Shown: piece by piece, positions 18,438 through 28,525 of the stretch
How the letters are laid out: every line of letters begins with the position of its first letter
How positions within the stretch are numbered: the stretch's first letter is position 1
Source of the DNA: an uncultured Flavobacteriales bacterium
Lineage (GTDB): Bacteria; Bacteroidota; Bacteroidia; Flavobacteriales; BACL11
NCBI GenBank assembly: GCA_943789505.1
Contig: CALSUJ010000001.1
Span: 372,001 to 436,000 of the forward strand
DNA: 64,000 nucleotides
Reading direction: 5' to 3'
Program-made: the position numbers and the translations under genes
The notes under the pieces: generated by a model
Told to the model about the DNA's origin: nothing
What the model saw: the letters and a program-made list of their open reading frames with translations, nothing else
The model's database searches: none

Positions 18438-18788
18438 ATGGATTTTAATAAAATAAAGCAGCAGTTAAGGGATTTCTCAAATGAAAGAGATTGGGATCAG
18501 TTTCATAGTCCAAAGAATCTAACAATGGCGCTTGCTGCTGAAGCAGGTGAACTATTAGATGTCTTTCAATGGTTAAAAGAAGAACAGACGAAACTTGAAA
18601 ATATTGATGATAAAACAATTGATCTTGCTAAAGAAGAGATAGCAGATATATTCTACTATTTAATAAGACTTTCAGATAAGTTAGAAATCGACTTAGAATC
18701 TGTCCTTGAAAAGAAAATGATCGTAAATAGTCAAAAGTACCCTATACATCTTTCAAAAGGAAATTCTATTAAATACAATAGAAGGTAA
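18438..18788 (+). CDS. MazG-like nucleotide pyrophosphohydrolase
   Basis: 116 aa, an all-alpha NTP pyrophosphatase. It carries the paired metal-binding motifs EAGEL (about residues 36-40) and EEIADIFYY (about 70-78) of the MazG/RS21-C6/iMazG type. It follows mcrC by two bases, so it belongs to the same transcript. MazG proteins next to restriction genes are common in defence islands, where they may lower the dNTP pool or remove modified nucleotides. The substrate cannot be read from the sequence. Confidence 0.85.
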   Translation: MDFNKIKQQLRDFSNERDWDQFHSPKNLTMALAAEAGELLDVFQWLKEEQTKLENIDDKTIDLAKEEIADIFYYLIRLSDKLEIDLESVLEKKMIVNSQKYPIHLSKGNSIKYNRR

Positions 18789-18810
18789 TGATAATTAATT
18801 TTGATACATC

Positions 18811-18900
18811 TGGAGTGTAGTTTAAATGCATAAAAATAGGGAGGTACCTATTTGGTTACCTTTTGAGATGTCAAATCTTTTAGGATGTAGTACTACTATT
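18811..18900 (+). repeat. direct repeat C2 (right flank of McrBC-MazG module)
   Basis: Diverged copy of C1: AAATGCATAAAAATAG, a GGTACC/GGTTACC stem with a TATTTG loop, CTTTTGAGATGTC, then TTAGGATGTAGTA. Same orientation as C1, and followed at once by element A1. The rest of the 340-base gap holds nothing else that I can see. Confidence 0.6.
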
Positions 18901-18914
18901 CTTTCTTTCCTTGA

Positions 18915-19040
18915 AAATCAAATAAATTTCTTAAGTTTGGATTAGTAGATTGGTTAGCGGTGCAAAAAGTGGTGCAAATTTTAGTTTGAAAGCTTACTGT
19001 AATCTAGTGAAAAGGGTAGAGGTTGTAATCCTGCTACTCA
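18915..19040 (+). repeat. element A, copy A1
   Basis: First of ten + strand copies. Diagnostic order: ATAAATTTCTTAAGTTTG, TAGATTGGTTAGCGG, two GGTGCAAA boxes 11 bases apart, CTGTAATCTAGTGAAAAGGG and GGTTGTAATCCTGCTAC. The upstream ATTACTCAGATAATC part is missing here. Confidence 0.9.
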
Positions 19041-19128
19041 ATCCTTTACTATTTATATTTTAAGTTCAGTAAATTATAAAATATTATAATTAAGTTTACA
19101 GACTTTAAAACAATAGATTAACAAACAG

Positions 19129-20276
19129 ATGAAAAAAACACTATCAACTTTACTAAGCCTACTATTTTGTGCCATTACCTTTGCTCAGAGTGTACCACAA
19201 GGAATTAATTACCAAGCCGTTGCAAGAGATGCTAATGGTGCTGTACTGATGAATCAGAGCTTTAACGATTCAGTTTTCTGTTATATCAGATATAACTACT
19301 TCAGCTGTTAGTTGGCAAGAAACCCACACAGTATCTACTAACGATTATGGTTTATATACAGCCATTATAGGTCAGGAACAGCAACTATGTTGGTAGTTCA
19401 GCAACCTTTGATGTAATAGATTGGGGAGCTTCTAATCATTTATTAAAAGTAGAGGTAGATTTTGGAGGTGGTATTTTTGTAGATATGGGAACAACAGCAT
19501 TTATGAGTGTTCCTTATTCAATTTATTCAGCTAATCCAGGCCCTCAAGGACTACAGGGTGTACCCGGTGTTGATGGTGATGATGGGCAAGACGGACAAGA
19601 TGGAAATGACGGACAAAATGGTTATGATGGACAAGATGGAATAGATGGGCAAGATGGAATAGATGGGCAAAATGGTGATGATGGAAATGATGGTATTGAC
19701 GGAGTAGATGGTGCTGACGGGCAAGGTGGAATAACAAACGCAGGAACAGGCATAAGTGTCACTGGTGCTGGAACTTCTGTTAGTCCTTATGTGGTTAGTA
19801 CAAGCACTTGCGGTTTATCTATAGGCGATACCAGCTCAAGGAGGAATTATCTTTTATTTAGACCCATCAGGTTGTCACGGCTTGGTTTGCGCACTAACAG
19901 ATCAAAGTTCATGGTAACAGATGGTATGCAGGACATATGGCAATACACGGGCTATGGAGTGTGGTATTTATGCAGGAAAAACAAACAAAATAATTATTGC
20001 TCGGCTGCTAGGAGAGTACATTCTGCAGCGCTCGTTTGTGTAATTTGCATTACGAGGCGGTTACTTATTGATTGGTATCTTACCTTCAAATTGATGAATT
20101 AAATGAAATGTATTTAAATTCTACACTTAGCAAGGGCTTGGTGGTTTTGCTGGTACGCCTATTGGAGTTCTACTGAGTCGATACAGCAGTGCGTGGAGGC
20201 AGAGTTTCACAATGGGTACCAGTACGTCACGATAAGAACTACAGCTACCAATGTTAGGGCTGTTCGGGCTTTTTAA
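19129..20276 (+). pseudogene. collagen-like / DUF1566 surface protein, multiply frameshifted
   Basis: The gene begins with a signal peptide (MKKTLSTLLSLLFCAITFAQ) and SVPQGINYQAVARD, a common N-terminus of Bacteroidota secreted proteins. Homology then continues in other frames: FSVISDITTSAVSWQETHT after an indel near 19270, and SSATFDVIDWGASNH after one near 19380. An in-frame collagen-type stretch and a DUF1566 (Lcl C-terminal) domain follow, recognisable as GGIIFYLDPSGCHG, WYAGHMA, CGIYAGKTN and a final NVRAVRAF, spread over several frames. At least five single-base changes break it. It is either a decayed gene or a stretch of poor sequence. Confidence 0.8.
19539..19733 (+). repeat. collagen-type G-x-y repeats
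   Basis: About 21 consecutive Gly-x-y triplets, mostly GQD, GID, GND and GDD, inside the broken gene at 19129. The pattern is low-complexity at the DNA level (repeated GATGGACAAGATGG), so it is prone to slippage. Confidence 0.85.
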
Positions 20277-20343
20277 CCATTTAACAATTTATCCATTTAA
20301 AATTATTGCGTAAGCAATCGAAATTAATTTTTAAAACAAACAA

Positions 20344-22754
20344 ATGAAAAAAATACTTTTAACAACAATCTGCATGGCTTTTGCAACTTTTAGTTTTTCT
20401 CAGCAACTTAGTAGGTATGTTGTATCGAGTGGTGGTAATTATTCTAATGCTGGAGGATATAGTAATTCTTCAACTATTGGAGAGTCTATGGTTACTACCC
20501 TTACTTCAGCCTCTAATGTTTTAACACAAGGTTTTCAGCAAAGTTTTAGTAATTCTGTTGATCCTACTATAACAATCATTAATCCTTTGGATGGTGATGT
20601 ATTCCCAAATAACAATAATATTGGTATTGATTTTGCTATAACTGATTTTGTAGTTGCTGCAGGTACTGGTGATGGACATATCCATTATTATGTAAATGGT
20701 GCTATGACCATGAAGTACGACACACTTCCAATCACTCTAAATGGGTTAGCTAATGGAAGTCATCAAATTATTATTGAACTTGTAGATAATTCTCATCAAG
20801 GATTCAGCCCTACTATTGCTGATACTGTAAATTTTATTGTTAATGTAATCTCTGGTTGTACAGACTCAACTGCATTAAACTACGACCCTACAGCTACTAT
20901 AGATGATAGTTCTTGTACTTACTGTACTGGTACCTTTGCTAACATTGATGTTGGTGGTGGTTCTTGGTTAAGTGAAGTTTCTTGGACGTTATTGAATAGT
21001 TCAGGTGGAATTGTACTTTCAGGTGGTGCTCCATTCTCATTAGACACATGTTTAGCTGACGACTGTTATACAGTTGATATGGTTGATTCATATGGTGATG
21101 GTTGGAATGGATCTACATTTAATCTTGATGGAGTTGCTTTAGGAGGTTTACTTTCTGGCTATGCAGGTTCATTTACATTCACTACTGGTTCAGCTTCTTG
21201 TGCAATCACTGGATGTACTGATATGCTTGCAACTAATTATGACCCAACTGCAACAGTTGATGATGGTTCATGTACTTATCCTTGTTTAGATAATGTAGTT
21301 GTATTTAATGGATACGATTCATGGGGTGATGGCTGGAATGGAGGAACTTATGATGTTACATCTAATGGTACTTCGGTAGCTTCAGGTGGAATGACTTCTG
21401 GTTCTTCATTTACTGACACTTTATGTTTACCAACTGGATGTTATGATGTAACTGTTGGTGGTGGTTTTTATGATAATGAAATCTCATTTGATTTTGCTTC
21501 ATTAGTTGGATCTGCTGCTGGTACTTATACTGATATCTCTGTAGGTGGAGCTATTTGTGGTGTTGTTGTTGTTAACGGTTGTACTGATTCAACTGCATTA
21601 AACTACGATCCTACTGCTACTGTAGATGATGGTTCTTGTGTTTACTGTGTGTATGGTTGTACAGATTCAACTGCCGTTAATTATGCTGCATTAGCAACAT
21701 GTGATGATGGTACTTGTATAGCTTCTGTTTATGGTTGTACTGATGCTACTGCATGTAACTATTATGCTGGAGCAAACGTTGATGATGGTTCATGTGATTA
21801 CATTCATGTAACTACTACTTGTGGTGCTTCACCAATAACTGGTTTAGGGGTTACTAATGTTATTCATGATAGAGTTACTTTAACTTTTGATAACATGAAC
21901 ACTTATGATGCTTCAGGTGCTCAGGTATGTAGAGTAGATCAATTGCGTATTAAATATCGTGAAGTAGGAACATCTTCTTGGAGTCAGAAGAATATGGCTG
22001 CTCCAACAGGTTATGATCCTACAACAGGTATTTGTAATAGTACTCAAAATACTGATAAATTAGTATTAGGTTTAACTGGTTCAACTACTTATGAGTGGGA
22101 AATGAGAGTTTGGTATTGTGCTACAGGAGCAACTGCTTGGGTAGTAGGTCCAAACTTTACTACAGCTTGGTGACTGTCCTAGACGTAGGTAACTTAGCGG
22201 TAACTTCAGGTTCTAATACACAAGCTACCTTTACTTGGGATGATTCAAATGGAGCTTATAGCTTTGTTAGATTACAAGCAAGAGTAGATACTGTTGGTTC
22301 TTCATTCTTTAATATTGGAGGTATAGGAGTAAATTATGGTACATTCACTAAGAACAAGAATGGATTAGTTGCAGGAGAGTCTTATAGAGCTAAATCACGT
22401 ACATGGTGTGATCCAAATGGGGGTGCTTATAAAGCTCCATCATGGACTTCATTTATTTACTGGACGCAACCAACTTCTATAAGATTAGAAGGAGGCAGTA
22501 CAATTGCTAACTTAACTGTTTATCCTAACCCTTCAAGAGATGTGTTTAATGTAAGTTTCACATCAGAAGATGCTCAAGACTTAAAAGTTAGAATTCTAAA
22601 TGTAATAGGAGAGGAGCTTATAAATGAAAACTTAGAGCAGTTCATTGGTGAGTATACTAAGCAGATAAACCTAAGTAAAAATGCTAAAGGAATCTATTTC
22701 TTAGAAATAGAAAAAACAGATGGTATAATTAATAAAAAACTTATTTTACAATAA
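20344..22754 (+). pseudogene. T9SS-secreted multidomain protein with a two-base frameshift
   Basis: About 800 aa when the frame is restored. Signal peptide MKKILLTTICMAFATFSFS is followed by a SSGGNYSNAGGYSNSSTIGE-type start. Five Cys repeats of the form GCTD-x5-NYDP-x7-DDGSC, two lectin-like SYGDGWNG domains and fibronectin-like domains come next. The end is a canonical type A T9SS sorting domain (VYPNPSRDVFNV … KKLILQ). An extra T at 22167/22168 and an extra A at 22181 shift the frame: removing both restores TTAGDCPDVGNL. As given, translation stops at 22173, losing the sorting domain. Likely a secreted adhesin if intact. Confidence 0.8.
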
Positions 22755-22765
22755 AAACAACTAAA

Positions 22766-22861
22766 ATGAAAAAAACACTATCAACTTTACTAAGCGTACT
22801 ATTTTGTGCCATTACCTTTGCTCAGAGTGTACCACAAGGAATTAATTACCAAATAGTTTAA
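22766..22861 (+). pseudogene. copied 5' end of the gene at 19129
   Basis: About 85 bases, including ATGAAAAAAACACTATC and the SVPQGINYQ codons, match the start of the gene at 19129 with one mismatch (AGCGTA for AGCCTA). Homology stops at AATTACCAA and a TAA follows after two more codons, giving only 31 aa. This is a recombination scar: the gene start is duplicated 3.6 kb downstream and joined to an unrelated OmpA remnant. Confidence 0.75.
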
Positions 22862-23178
22862 TTTTAGTAACCTCAATTTCAACTCTTCTATCATCTTTTT
22901 CCTCTTTATACAAAGGATTTGCCTTGTATGCCTATGTATGACAATCTGCTAGAATCTATACCATTATCAACTAAGTAATTATAGACAGTCTTAGCTCTGT
23001 TTTCAGATAACGTAGAATCTACATTAAACACAGCGTTTTCATCATAATTACGAATGTCAAAGATATGTCCTCGTATTTGTATGTGGTATTTTTTGTTTTG
23101 CTTTAAATCAGTTAAAAGCCTCTGTAATGTAGGAGTAGACTCTGGTAAAAGTTCTTTATACCAACCATTGGCAAACAA
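22860..23178 (-). pseudogene. OmpA-like peptidoglycan-binding domain remnant
   Basis: On the minus strand, IQIRGHIFD, then STLSENRAKTVYNYLVDNGI and LSYIGIQGKS match the C-terminal OmpA/MotB domain. After a frame change near 22912 the typical ending NPLYKEEKDDRRVEIEV can be read from the neighbouring frame. The N-terminal barrel or signal peptide is missing and the fragment abuts element A2. A disabled remnant of a larger gene. Confidence 0.7.
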
Positions 23179-23180
23179 AA

Positions 23181-23340
23181 TATTTTAAAAAATAACTCAT
23201 TACTCAGATAATCAAATAAATTTATTAAATTTGGTTTAGTAGATTGATTAGCGGTGCAAAAAGTGGTGCAAATTTTAGTTTTAAAGCTTGCTCTAATCTA
23301 GTGAAAAGGGTGGGGTTGTAATCCTGCTGCTGCGATTTTT
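23181..23340 (+). repeat. element A, copy A2
   Basis: Nearly full-length: TATTTTAAAAAATAAC, ATTACTCAGATAATC, TAGATTGATTAGCGG, two GGTGCAAA boxes and GTTGTAATCCTGCTGC. It directly follows the OmpA remnant. Confidence 0.88.
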
Positions 23341-23621
23341 TTTCTTCGATTCAATTTAAAAATTATGACTATGATGTGTTTTAATTATAGGCCTGAATCA
23401 CTTTAGGGTCAATTATACTTTTAATCTTTTCTTTATTTTTTTATCATTTCTATTATTGTCTGTAATTTTTTTTTAGATAATTCAATTTTTGTATTTTAGA
23501 CCACGGGAAAGCCGAAAACCATTTAAATTATGAATAAGATAATTTAATTTCTATCCTACAGATATAACGATCGCTTTAAAGTGAAAGGTAATTTATAAAT
23601 TATATATGTATTAATACTTGA
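23341..23621 (+). other. intergenic, no gene seen
   Basis: Very AT-rich sequence with T runs and no coding frame or convincing hairpin. A short GACCACGGGAAAGCCG stands out by base composition, but I cannot assign it. It separates element A2 from the 3' end of the minus-strand sugar operon. Confidence 0.5.
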
Positions 23622-24899
23622 TTAAAAAATGGAGTGTATAACCTTTTGAACGTCAGACCACTGATCGTATCGCATTCCAAAAGAAATAAAGTTATACATA
23701 GCTAGAAAGCCAAAAATCACGTGAATCAAAATAATTGTAAAAAATAATTTATTTGTAAAAGAAGAAAAACTAATTCTATTTACTAACCAGTCTCTTGTAC
23801 AATAAAGAAATAATAAGACATTTATTAAATGCAAATGCCACATAAAATTTCCATCTAGCATTCTGTTCCCGTCTTCATAAATCACGTTAGCAAGAAAGAA
23901 AGAAAATATATACATACATAAAAGAAACTTTAATTCTAAGTGCTTTCTTGATTGAGGAGTGTAAACTAAATAAATAATGGGAAAAATTATTGGCATCAGA
24001 ATGTCGATTGCTTTTTGAAAAAAAGAAGGACTATTTTGATTCCAGACATCAAGCCATCCGAGTGCAATACTATTTTTTAATTCTGGATCAACAATCGTTC
24101 CTTGTTCGGAAGAAAAAATAAAAAAATATTCCAGCGCCAATATCAGCAAACAAGGAATAAATATAAGTGTCGAATTAAATATCCTTTTATGTTGGGTTGT
24201 AATGATGAACAAAAACAAAACCGGTAGATATATCATCATAAAACTTGGTTTCACTAACATGCTAAGGATAGTTAAAACAATAAGTTTTATTGATAAGCTT
24301 AAATTACTTTCATTTTCAAGATATTGAATAGTATAAATTAGCATAAAAATGCTAATTGGTAACAGAGGTATGGAAGTAGAATTATGGAAGCAAGTTAAAG
24401 AATGCTTTCCTATATATTGTTCTTGAGCAGAATAAAAGATAACTCCAATAAAACATAGGAAAAAGACAATGTGTTCTGAAGAAAAAACTTTTTTAACTTG
24501 CAAGTATTGTTTGATCGCATAATATTTTAAAGTAAATATAGAGCTCAGCAATATCCCACTTGAAATAATAAATAAAGTTGAATTATTTTGAAAACCAGAC
24601 AAAGCATATACCATAAAAAAATAAAGTGGGTAACCTGGGAATAATCCTTTATCTAAATACTCACTAAGCCCATAACAATGTAATTGAATATCTACCCAAC
24701 TTTGATTGATAATTATAGAGCCAAAGAAAAATATACTAATAGAAAAAACTAATATTTCCCATTTATATTTTCGAAAATAGATGCTAAATATCTTTCTTTG
24801 ATATATAAGAGTAATCAATAGTAAAATTGTAACTAACAGAAGCCAACTCCAATGTTCTTGAATAAAGCTTAATAAAAATTCGATTACTTTATTTAACAT
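23622..24899 (-). CDS. multi-pass membrane protein of the surface-sugar operon
   Basis: 425 aa with about ten hydrophobic segments (for example LLLVTILLLITLIY, YLPVLFLFIITTQ, LFLYCTRDWL) and short polar loops containing SWVDIQLHCYG and GKHSLTCFHNSTS. The layout fits a polytopic GT-C-type glycosyltransferase or polysaccharide-assembly protein, but no catalytic signature is certain. It is the last gene of a five-gene minus-strand operon, six bases after the aminotransferase gene. It probably transfers or polymerises the sugar made by its neighbours. Confidence 0.55.
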   Translation of the reverse strand: MLNKVIEFLLSFIQEHWSWLLLVTILLLITLIYQRKIFSIYFRKYKWEILVFSISIFFFGSIIINQSWVDIQLHCYGLSEYLDKGLFPGYPLYFFMVYALSGFQNNSTLFIISSGILLSSIFTLKYYAIKQYLQVKKVFSSEHIVFFLCFIGVIFYSAQEQYIGKHSLTCFHNSTSIPLLPISIFMLIYTIQYLENESNLSLSIKLIVLTILSMLVKPSFMMIYLPVLFLFIITTQHKRIFNSTLIFIPCLLILALEYFFIFSSEQGTIVDPELKNSIALGWLDVWNQNSPSFFQKAIDILMPIIFPIIYLVYTPQSRKHLELKFLLCMYIFSFFLANVIYEDGNRMLDGNFMWHLHLINVLLFLYCTRDWLVNRISFSSFTNKLFFTIILIHVIFGFLAMYNFISFGMRYDQWSDVQKVIHSIF

Positions 24900-24905
24900 C
24901 TATAA

Positions 24906-26021
24906 CTAAGAATAAAAATTAAGCACTCGGTCAATAATATTAAGCTGGATCTGTCTGTTTAATTCAAAATACATTGGTAATCTAATTATACAATCACTAT
25001 AGTTATCGCAATTTATTAGTTTTTCACCTTCATATTTATCCTTAAAAAAAGGGCTTTCGTGTAAAGAAATATAATGAGATACAGCAGTTATTCCCTCTTC
25101 TTTAAGTTCGAAAATTAAATCGTTTCGTTGTTTTATGGATTTACAAACCAAATAAAACATATGAGCATTATTTGTTGCGTAATTAGGGATTTGTGGTATT
25201 GTATAAAGCGGATTACCTTTCAAAGCATCAAAATATGTATTCCAAATTCCTTTTCTTTTAGCTTGAATTTTATCTAAATTTTCGAGTTGAGCCCATAGAA
25301 AAGCTGCTACTATTTCAGAAGGCAAAAAAGAGGAGCCTACATCTATCCAATTATATTTATCTACTTCCCCTCTCCAAAAAGCAGCTCTATTAGTCCCTTT
25401 TTCCCATATTATTTCAGCTCTTTCAACGAATCTAGAATCGTTTATAGCAAGCAAACCTCCTTCACCAGATATTATATTCTTTGTTTCGTGAAATGAGAAA
25501 GTAGCTAAATGGCCAATACTTCCTAAAGAATTTCCTTTGTAATATGAATCAATTGCTTGAGCAGCGTCTTCAACTACAAACAAGTTATGCTTTTTAGCAA
25601 TATCCATAATTGAATCCATTTCGCAAGCAACCCCAGAGTAATGAACTACAACAATTGCTTTTGTCTTGTGATTAATTAATTTCTCAATTTTTTTTTCATC
25701 AATATTGGGATGATCTATTTTAGAATCACAAAAAATAATCTTAGCATTTCTAAGGATAAAGGCATTTGCTGTTGATACAAAAGTATAAGAAGGCATAATT
25801 ATTTCATCTCCATCTTTAATGTCTAATAAAAGAGCACACATTTCTAAAGCATCTGTACAAGATGTAGTAAGTAAAGCTTTTTTTATATCGTATTTCTTTT
25901 CAAAAAAGTTTTGACACTTCTGAGTAAATATCCCATTTCCAGAAATTTTACCAGAATGAACAGCTTGCTCAATGTAATCGGTTTCTTTTCCTGTTAAATA
26001 TGGTTTATTAAATGGTATCAT
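24906..26021 (-). CDS. DegT/DnrJ/EryC1 sugar aminotransferase, WecE/RffA-like
   Basis: 371 aa, a PLP enzyme that aminates a nucleotide-linked 4-keto-6-deoxy sugar, in WecE the dTDP-4-keto sugar. The N-terminus IPFNKPYLTGKE and the catalytic segment HYSGVACEMD, VVEDAAQAID and SFHETKNI (PLP Lys in ETK) are characteristic, as is GEGGLLAIND. The length is usual. It overlaps the preceding acyltransferase gene by four bases, so translation is coupled. Together they would make an N-acylated amino sugar for a surface glycan. Confidence 0.88.
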   Translation of the reverse strand: MIPFNKPYLTGKETDYIEQAVHSGKISGNGIFTQKCQNFFEKKYDIKKALLTTSCTDALEMCALLLDIKDGDEIIMPSYTFVSTANAFILRNAKIIFCDSKIDHPNIDEKKIEKLINHKTKAIVVVHYSGVACEMDSIMDIAKKHNLFVVEDAAQAIDSYYKGNSLGSIGHLATFSFHETKNIISGEGGLLAINDSRFVERAEIIWEKGTNRAAFWRGEVDKYNWIDVGSSFLPSEIVAAFLWAQLENLDKIQAKRKGIWNTYFDALKGNPLYTIPQIPNYATNNAHMFYLVCKSIKQRNDLIFELKEEGITAVSHYISLHESPFFKDKYEGEKLINCDNYSDCIIRLPMYFELNRQIQLNIIDRVLNFYS

Positions 26022-26656
26022 CTGACTAATCTATGGGGGTTTCCTACATACAATCCTGATTTCTCTATCGTTTCTATAACAACTGTACCAGCGCCAATCG
26101 TAGTATTATTAGCAATATTTATATTGTCAATAATAGTTGAATTAATTCCTATCACATTAGATTTTCCAATATTGACGAATCCTGCAACTGCAACTTTTGG
26201 CGATAGAAAACTATTCGAATCGATTACAGAATCATGAGAAATAGTACAATCAATATTTATTAAAACATTGGTCCCAATTTTAACATTTGCATCAATTGTT
26301 GTTCCAGGGTAAATAATAGTACCACTATCAATATTAGAAGTTTGATCAATAAAACATGTAGAATGAATAAGTGTTGCAAACGGAACATCATCTTTAAATC
26401 GACAAAAAAGAGCATCTCTTTTTGTCATATTTTTATAACCAACTCCTATAAGAAGTTTAGAAAATAAACCTTTATTATATGAACTTAATATATCATCTGA
26501 ATTACCTAAAACTTTGTATCCAGAAACAAAATCACTAGTAATATAATCATCAAAAAAAACAACCTCATCAAAATGATTATCATGTAAAGCGTGATGTGCA
26601 ATCTGTAACCCTAGATGACCAGCTCCTATAACTCCTAAGGTTTTCTTTTTATTCAT
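26018..26656 (-). CDS. NeuD/PglD-type sugar acyltransferase
   Basis: 212 aa. The N-terminus has a nucleotide-binding-like GVIGAGHLGLQ. The C-terminal half is a left-handed beta-helix of hexapeptide repeats (SGTIIYPGTTIDANVKIG, TTIGAGTVVIE), ending GLYVGNPHRLVR. NeuD/PglD enzymes acetylate amino sugars. It overlaps the GT2 gene upstream by eight bases and the aminotransferase downstream by four. N-acylation of the WecE-like product is the likely role. Confidence 0.83.
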   Translation of the reverse strand: MNKKKTLGVIGAGHLGLQIAHHALHDNHFDEVVFFDDYITSDFVSGYKVLGNSDDILSSYNKGLFSKLLIGVGYKNMTKRDALFCRFKDDVPFATLIHSTCFIDQTSNIDSGTIIYPGTTIDANVKIGTNVLINIDCTISHDSVIDSNSFLSPKVAVAGFVNIGKSNVIGINSTIIDNINIANNTTIGAGTVVIETIEKSGLYVGNPHRLVR

Positions 26657-27578
26657 AAGTCTTCCTAATTATAACATTTGGTCTATCTTGTACTTGCTTA
26701 AAGACTTTAAATAAGTAGATCCCTATAATTCCTAAGAATGTTGCAATTACTCCTAGGATTAAAACATTAACCGCAATTAAAGAAGTCCAGCCAAGCTGTA
26801 CTTCATCTAAATATAGAGCTTTTTGTACAATAAGATATATAATCAGCATAATGCTAAAAAAAGAAAGTGTTAAGCCAAAATAAAACAAGTAGACTAATGG
26901 TTTTCCTGAAAAAGAAGTTACTGCTTGAAGCATTAAATCCGCTCGTTTTTTTAGTGAATAAGTACTAGCCCCCTCTCTTTGTCCTTTCTCAATAGGTAAA
27001 CCTTTTTGATTAAACCCTACCCAAAACATCATCCCACCTAAAAATAAATTAGCATCATTAAGGCTTAATAATGCGTTAATATATTCTTTAGTCATTAATC
27101 TTTCAGTAAGTATATTGTGTGGAATTTTAGTTTCTGAGAGTTTGTTAATAAGAGTCCAGAATATACTTCCGACTGTTCTTTCTATAAAGCCTCCTTTTCT
27201 TGAATTTTGATAGCCATAAACCACATCTAAAGTATTATCTTCTTTTATAGTCTTATAAAAATTAACTAAGACATTTGGAGGTGTTTCTAAATCATTATCT
27301 ATTAAAAAAACAAGTTCTCCTTTAGACTCCTTTAACCCTGCTTGTATAGCGTAATGATGTCCAAAATTTCTTGATAAATCAAGGATTTTAATTTTAGGAT
27401 ATTTTTCTTCTTTTAAACTTAGCAGATAGTCAAGTGAACCTTCTGGGCAACCGTCATTGACAAAAATCAATTCATAATCTTCTATTTGTATTAACTGAAT
27501 TGCTTTTTCTATTTCATCTAAGAATCTATCCAAGAATAATTTAGACTGATACAATGTGGTAACAACAGATAATTTCAT
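26649..27578 (-). CDS. GT2 glycosyltransferase with C-terminal membrane helices
   Basis: 309 aa, dolichyl-phosphate-mannose-synthase-like. The start is LSVVTTLYQSKLFLDRFL. NDGCPEGSLDYL, LSRNFGHHYAIQAGL and FLIDNDLETPP give the GT-A fold with its metal-binding acidic site (DND). Two C-terminal transmembrane helices (about 228-250 and 265-292) are typical of ArnC/GtrB-type polyprenyl-phosphate sugar transferases. It overlaps both neighbours by four and eight bases. Confidence 0.86.
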   Translation of the reverse strand: MKLSVVTTLYQSKLFLDRFLDEIEKAIQLIQIEDYELIFVNDGCPEGSLDYLLSLKEEKYPKIKILDLSRNFGHHYAIQAGLKESKGELVFLIDNDLETPPNVLVNFYKTIKEDNTLDVVYGYQNSRKGGFIERTVGSIFWTLINKLSETKIPHNILTERLMTKEYINALLSLNDANLFLGGMMFWVGFNQKGLPIEKGQREGASTYSLKKRADLMLQAVTSFSGKPLVYLFYFGLTLSFFSIMLIIYLIVQKALYLDEVQLGWTSLIAVNVLILGVIATFLGIIGIYLFKVFKQVQDRPNVIIRKTYE

Positions 27579-28264
27579 TCAAAATAACTTTTTAGGAACT
27601 TTTTAGCGTTCGCTCCTTCATTAAAAATCAAATCTATTATACTAACTTCGTGTTTAAAAGGAGGGTGTAATTGATTATATGTTTTGTATCCACTATAGTC
27701 CATCCACTCTAATTTTATTTGATTGCTGGCAAAAAAATCTTCATCAATATAACTTTTTGCAGCAGGACCACTAAGATAAGTGTCTGCATTTAATTTTTGA
27801 CAAGCTTGTACTAGCCTTTGTTGTTTATCGCCAGATAAATTCAAACTTCTAGAATCTATGATTCTAGTGTCAATTTCTAAAATAGCACAAATTTCTTTAA
27901 TAAATCTCAAATTAATTTCACTTAAACTTGTAGATGATAATTCATAAATTTTAAAAATTCTTTCTTTAAATTCTTTAAAAAATAATGCTTTACCATAATT
28001 TGATTGTAAGGAGCCGATATGCTTCTTTTTCCAATTTGTGTTAAACACTTCTGTTTCACAAATAGTTTGACTTAAAGATTCTTGTTTTACTGGAATAGTT
28101 AGCCATTGAAGTTCATTTTTTGTTTTAATAAGGTTTCTGTTTCTCCAATCATTCTTAGTGTATTGTACTTCATCATAAACAACAAATACGTCTACACTTG
28201 CTATCATATCAAAATACCCTTTCCAAGGAATATAATTAGATTGAGATATCATAACACTTTTCAT
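27575..28264 (-). CDS. WbqC-like family protein
   Basis: 229 aa. MISQSNYIPWKGYFDMI, VYDEVQYTKNDWRNRN and YLSGPAAKSYID are the WbqC family signatures. WbqC proteins occur in O-antigen and other glycan clusters; the biochemical role is unsettled. It is the first gene of the minus-strand operon and overlaps the next by four bases. No clear TAnnTTTG box precedes it. Confidence 0.85.
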   Translation of the reverse strand: MKSVMISQSNYIPWKGYFDMIASVDVFVVYDEVQYTKNDWRNRNLIKTKNELQWLTIPVKQESLSQTICETEVFNTNWKKKHIGSLQSNYGKALFFKEFKERIFKIYELSSTSLSEINLRFIKEICAILEIDTRIIDSRSLNLSGDKQQRLVQACQKLNADTYLSGPAAKSYIDEDFFASNQIKLEWMDYSGYKTYNQLHPPFKHEVSIIDLIFNEGANAKKFLKSYFE

Positions 28265-28321
28265 ATCTACAATATTACAAAATTTATATACAACTAATTA
28301 TTATAAGTTCTTTAAAATTAA

Positions 28322-28400
28322 AAATCTACTCTTAAATCTTATGTAGGTTTTTTTGGTGGGCCTCTCGGTCCTAAGTTCGAGCTTCTTTGGAAGATTATGT
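28322..28400 (+). repeat. element B, copy B1
   Basis: Terminator-like stem with arms AAATCTAC (28322-28329) and GTAGGTTT (28343-28350), then a T run, GGTGGGCCTCTCGGTCC and TAAGTTCGAGC. It lies between the divergent WbqC and MBOAT genes. Confidence 0.85.
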
Positions 28401-28525
28401 AATTATTGGAGCATATATTAATTACATCTCTAAATATTCAAGCATTATAGAGATGAAAACTTGTATAAACCTTTTTTAACTTGGGCTCTAAATTTATTAA
28501 CAGAAAATGATTAATTTTACGGATT

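Noticed and set aside
19531-19737. His-rich minus-strand frame opposite the collagen-type repeats
   Set aside because: It is the mirror of GAT/GGA-rich triplets on the coding strand and lacks a promoter or plausible domain.
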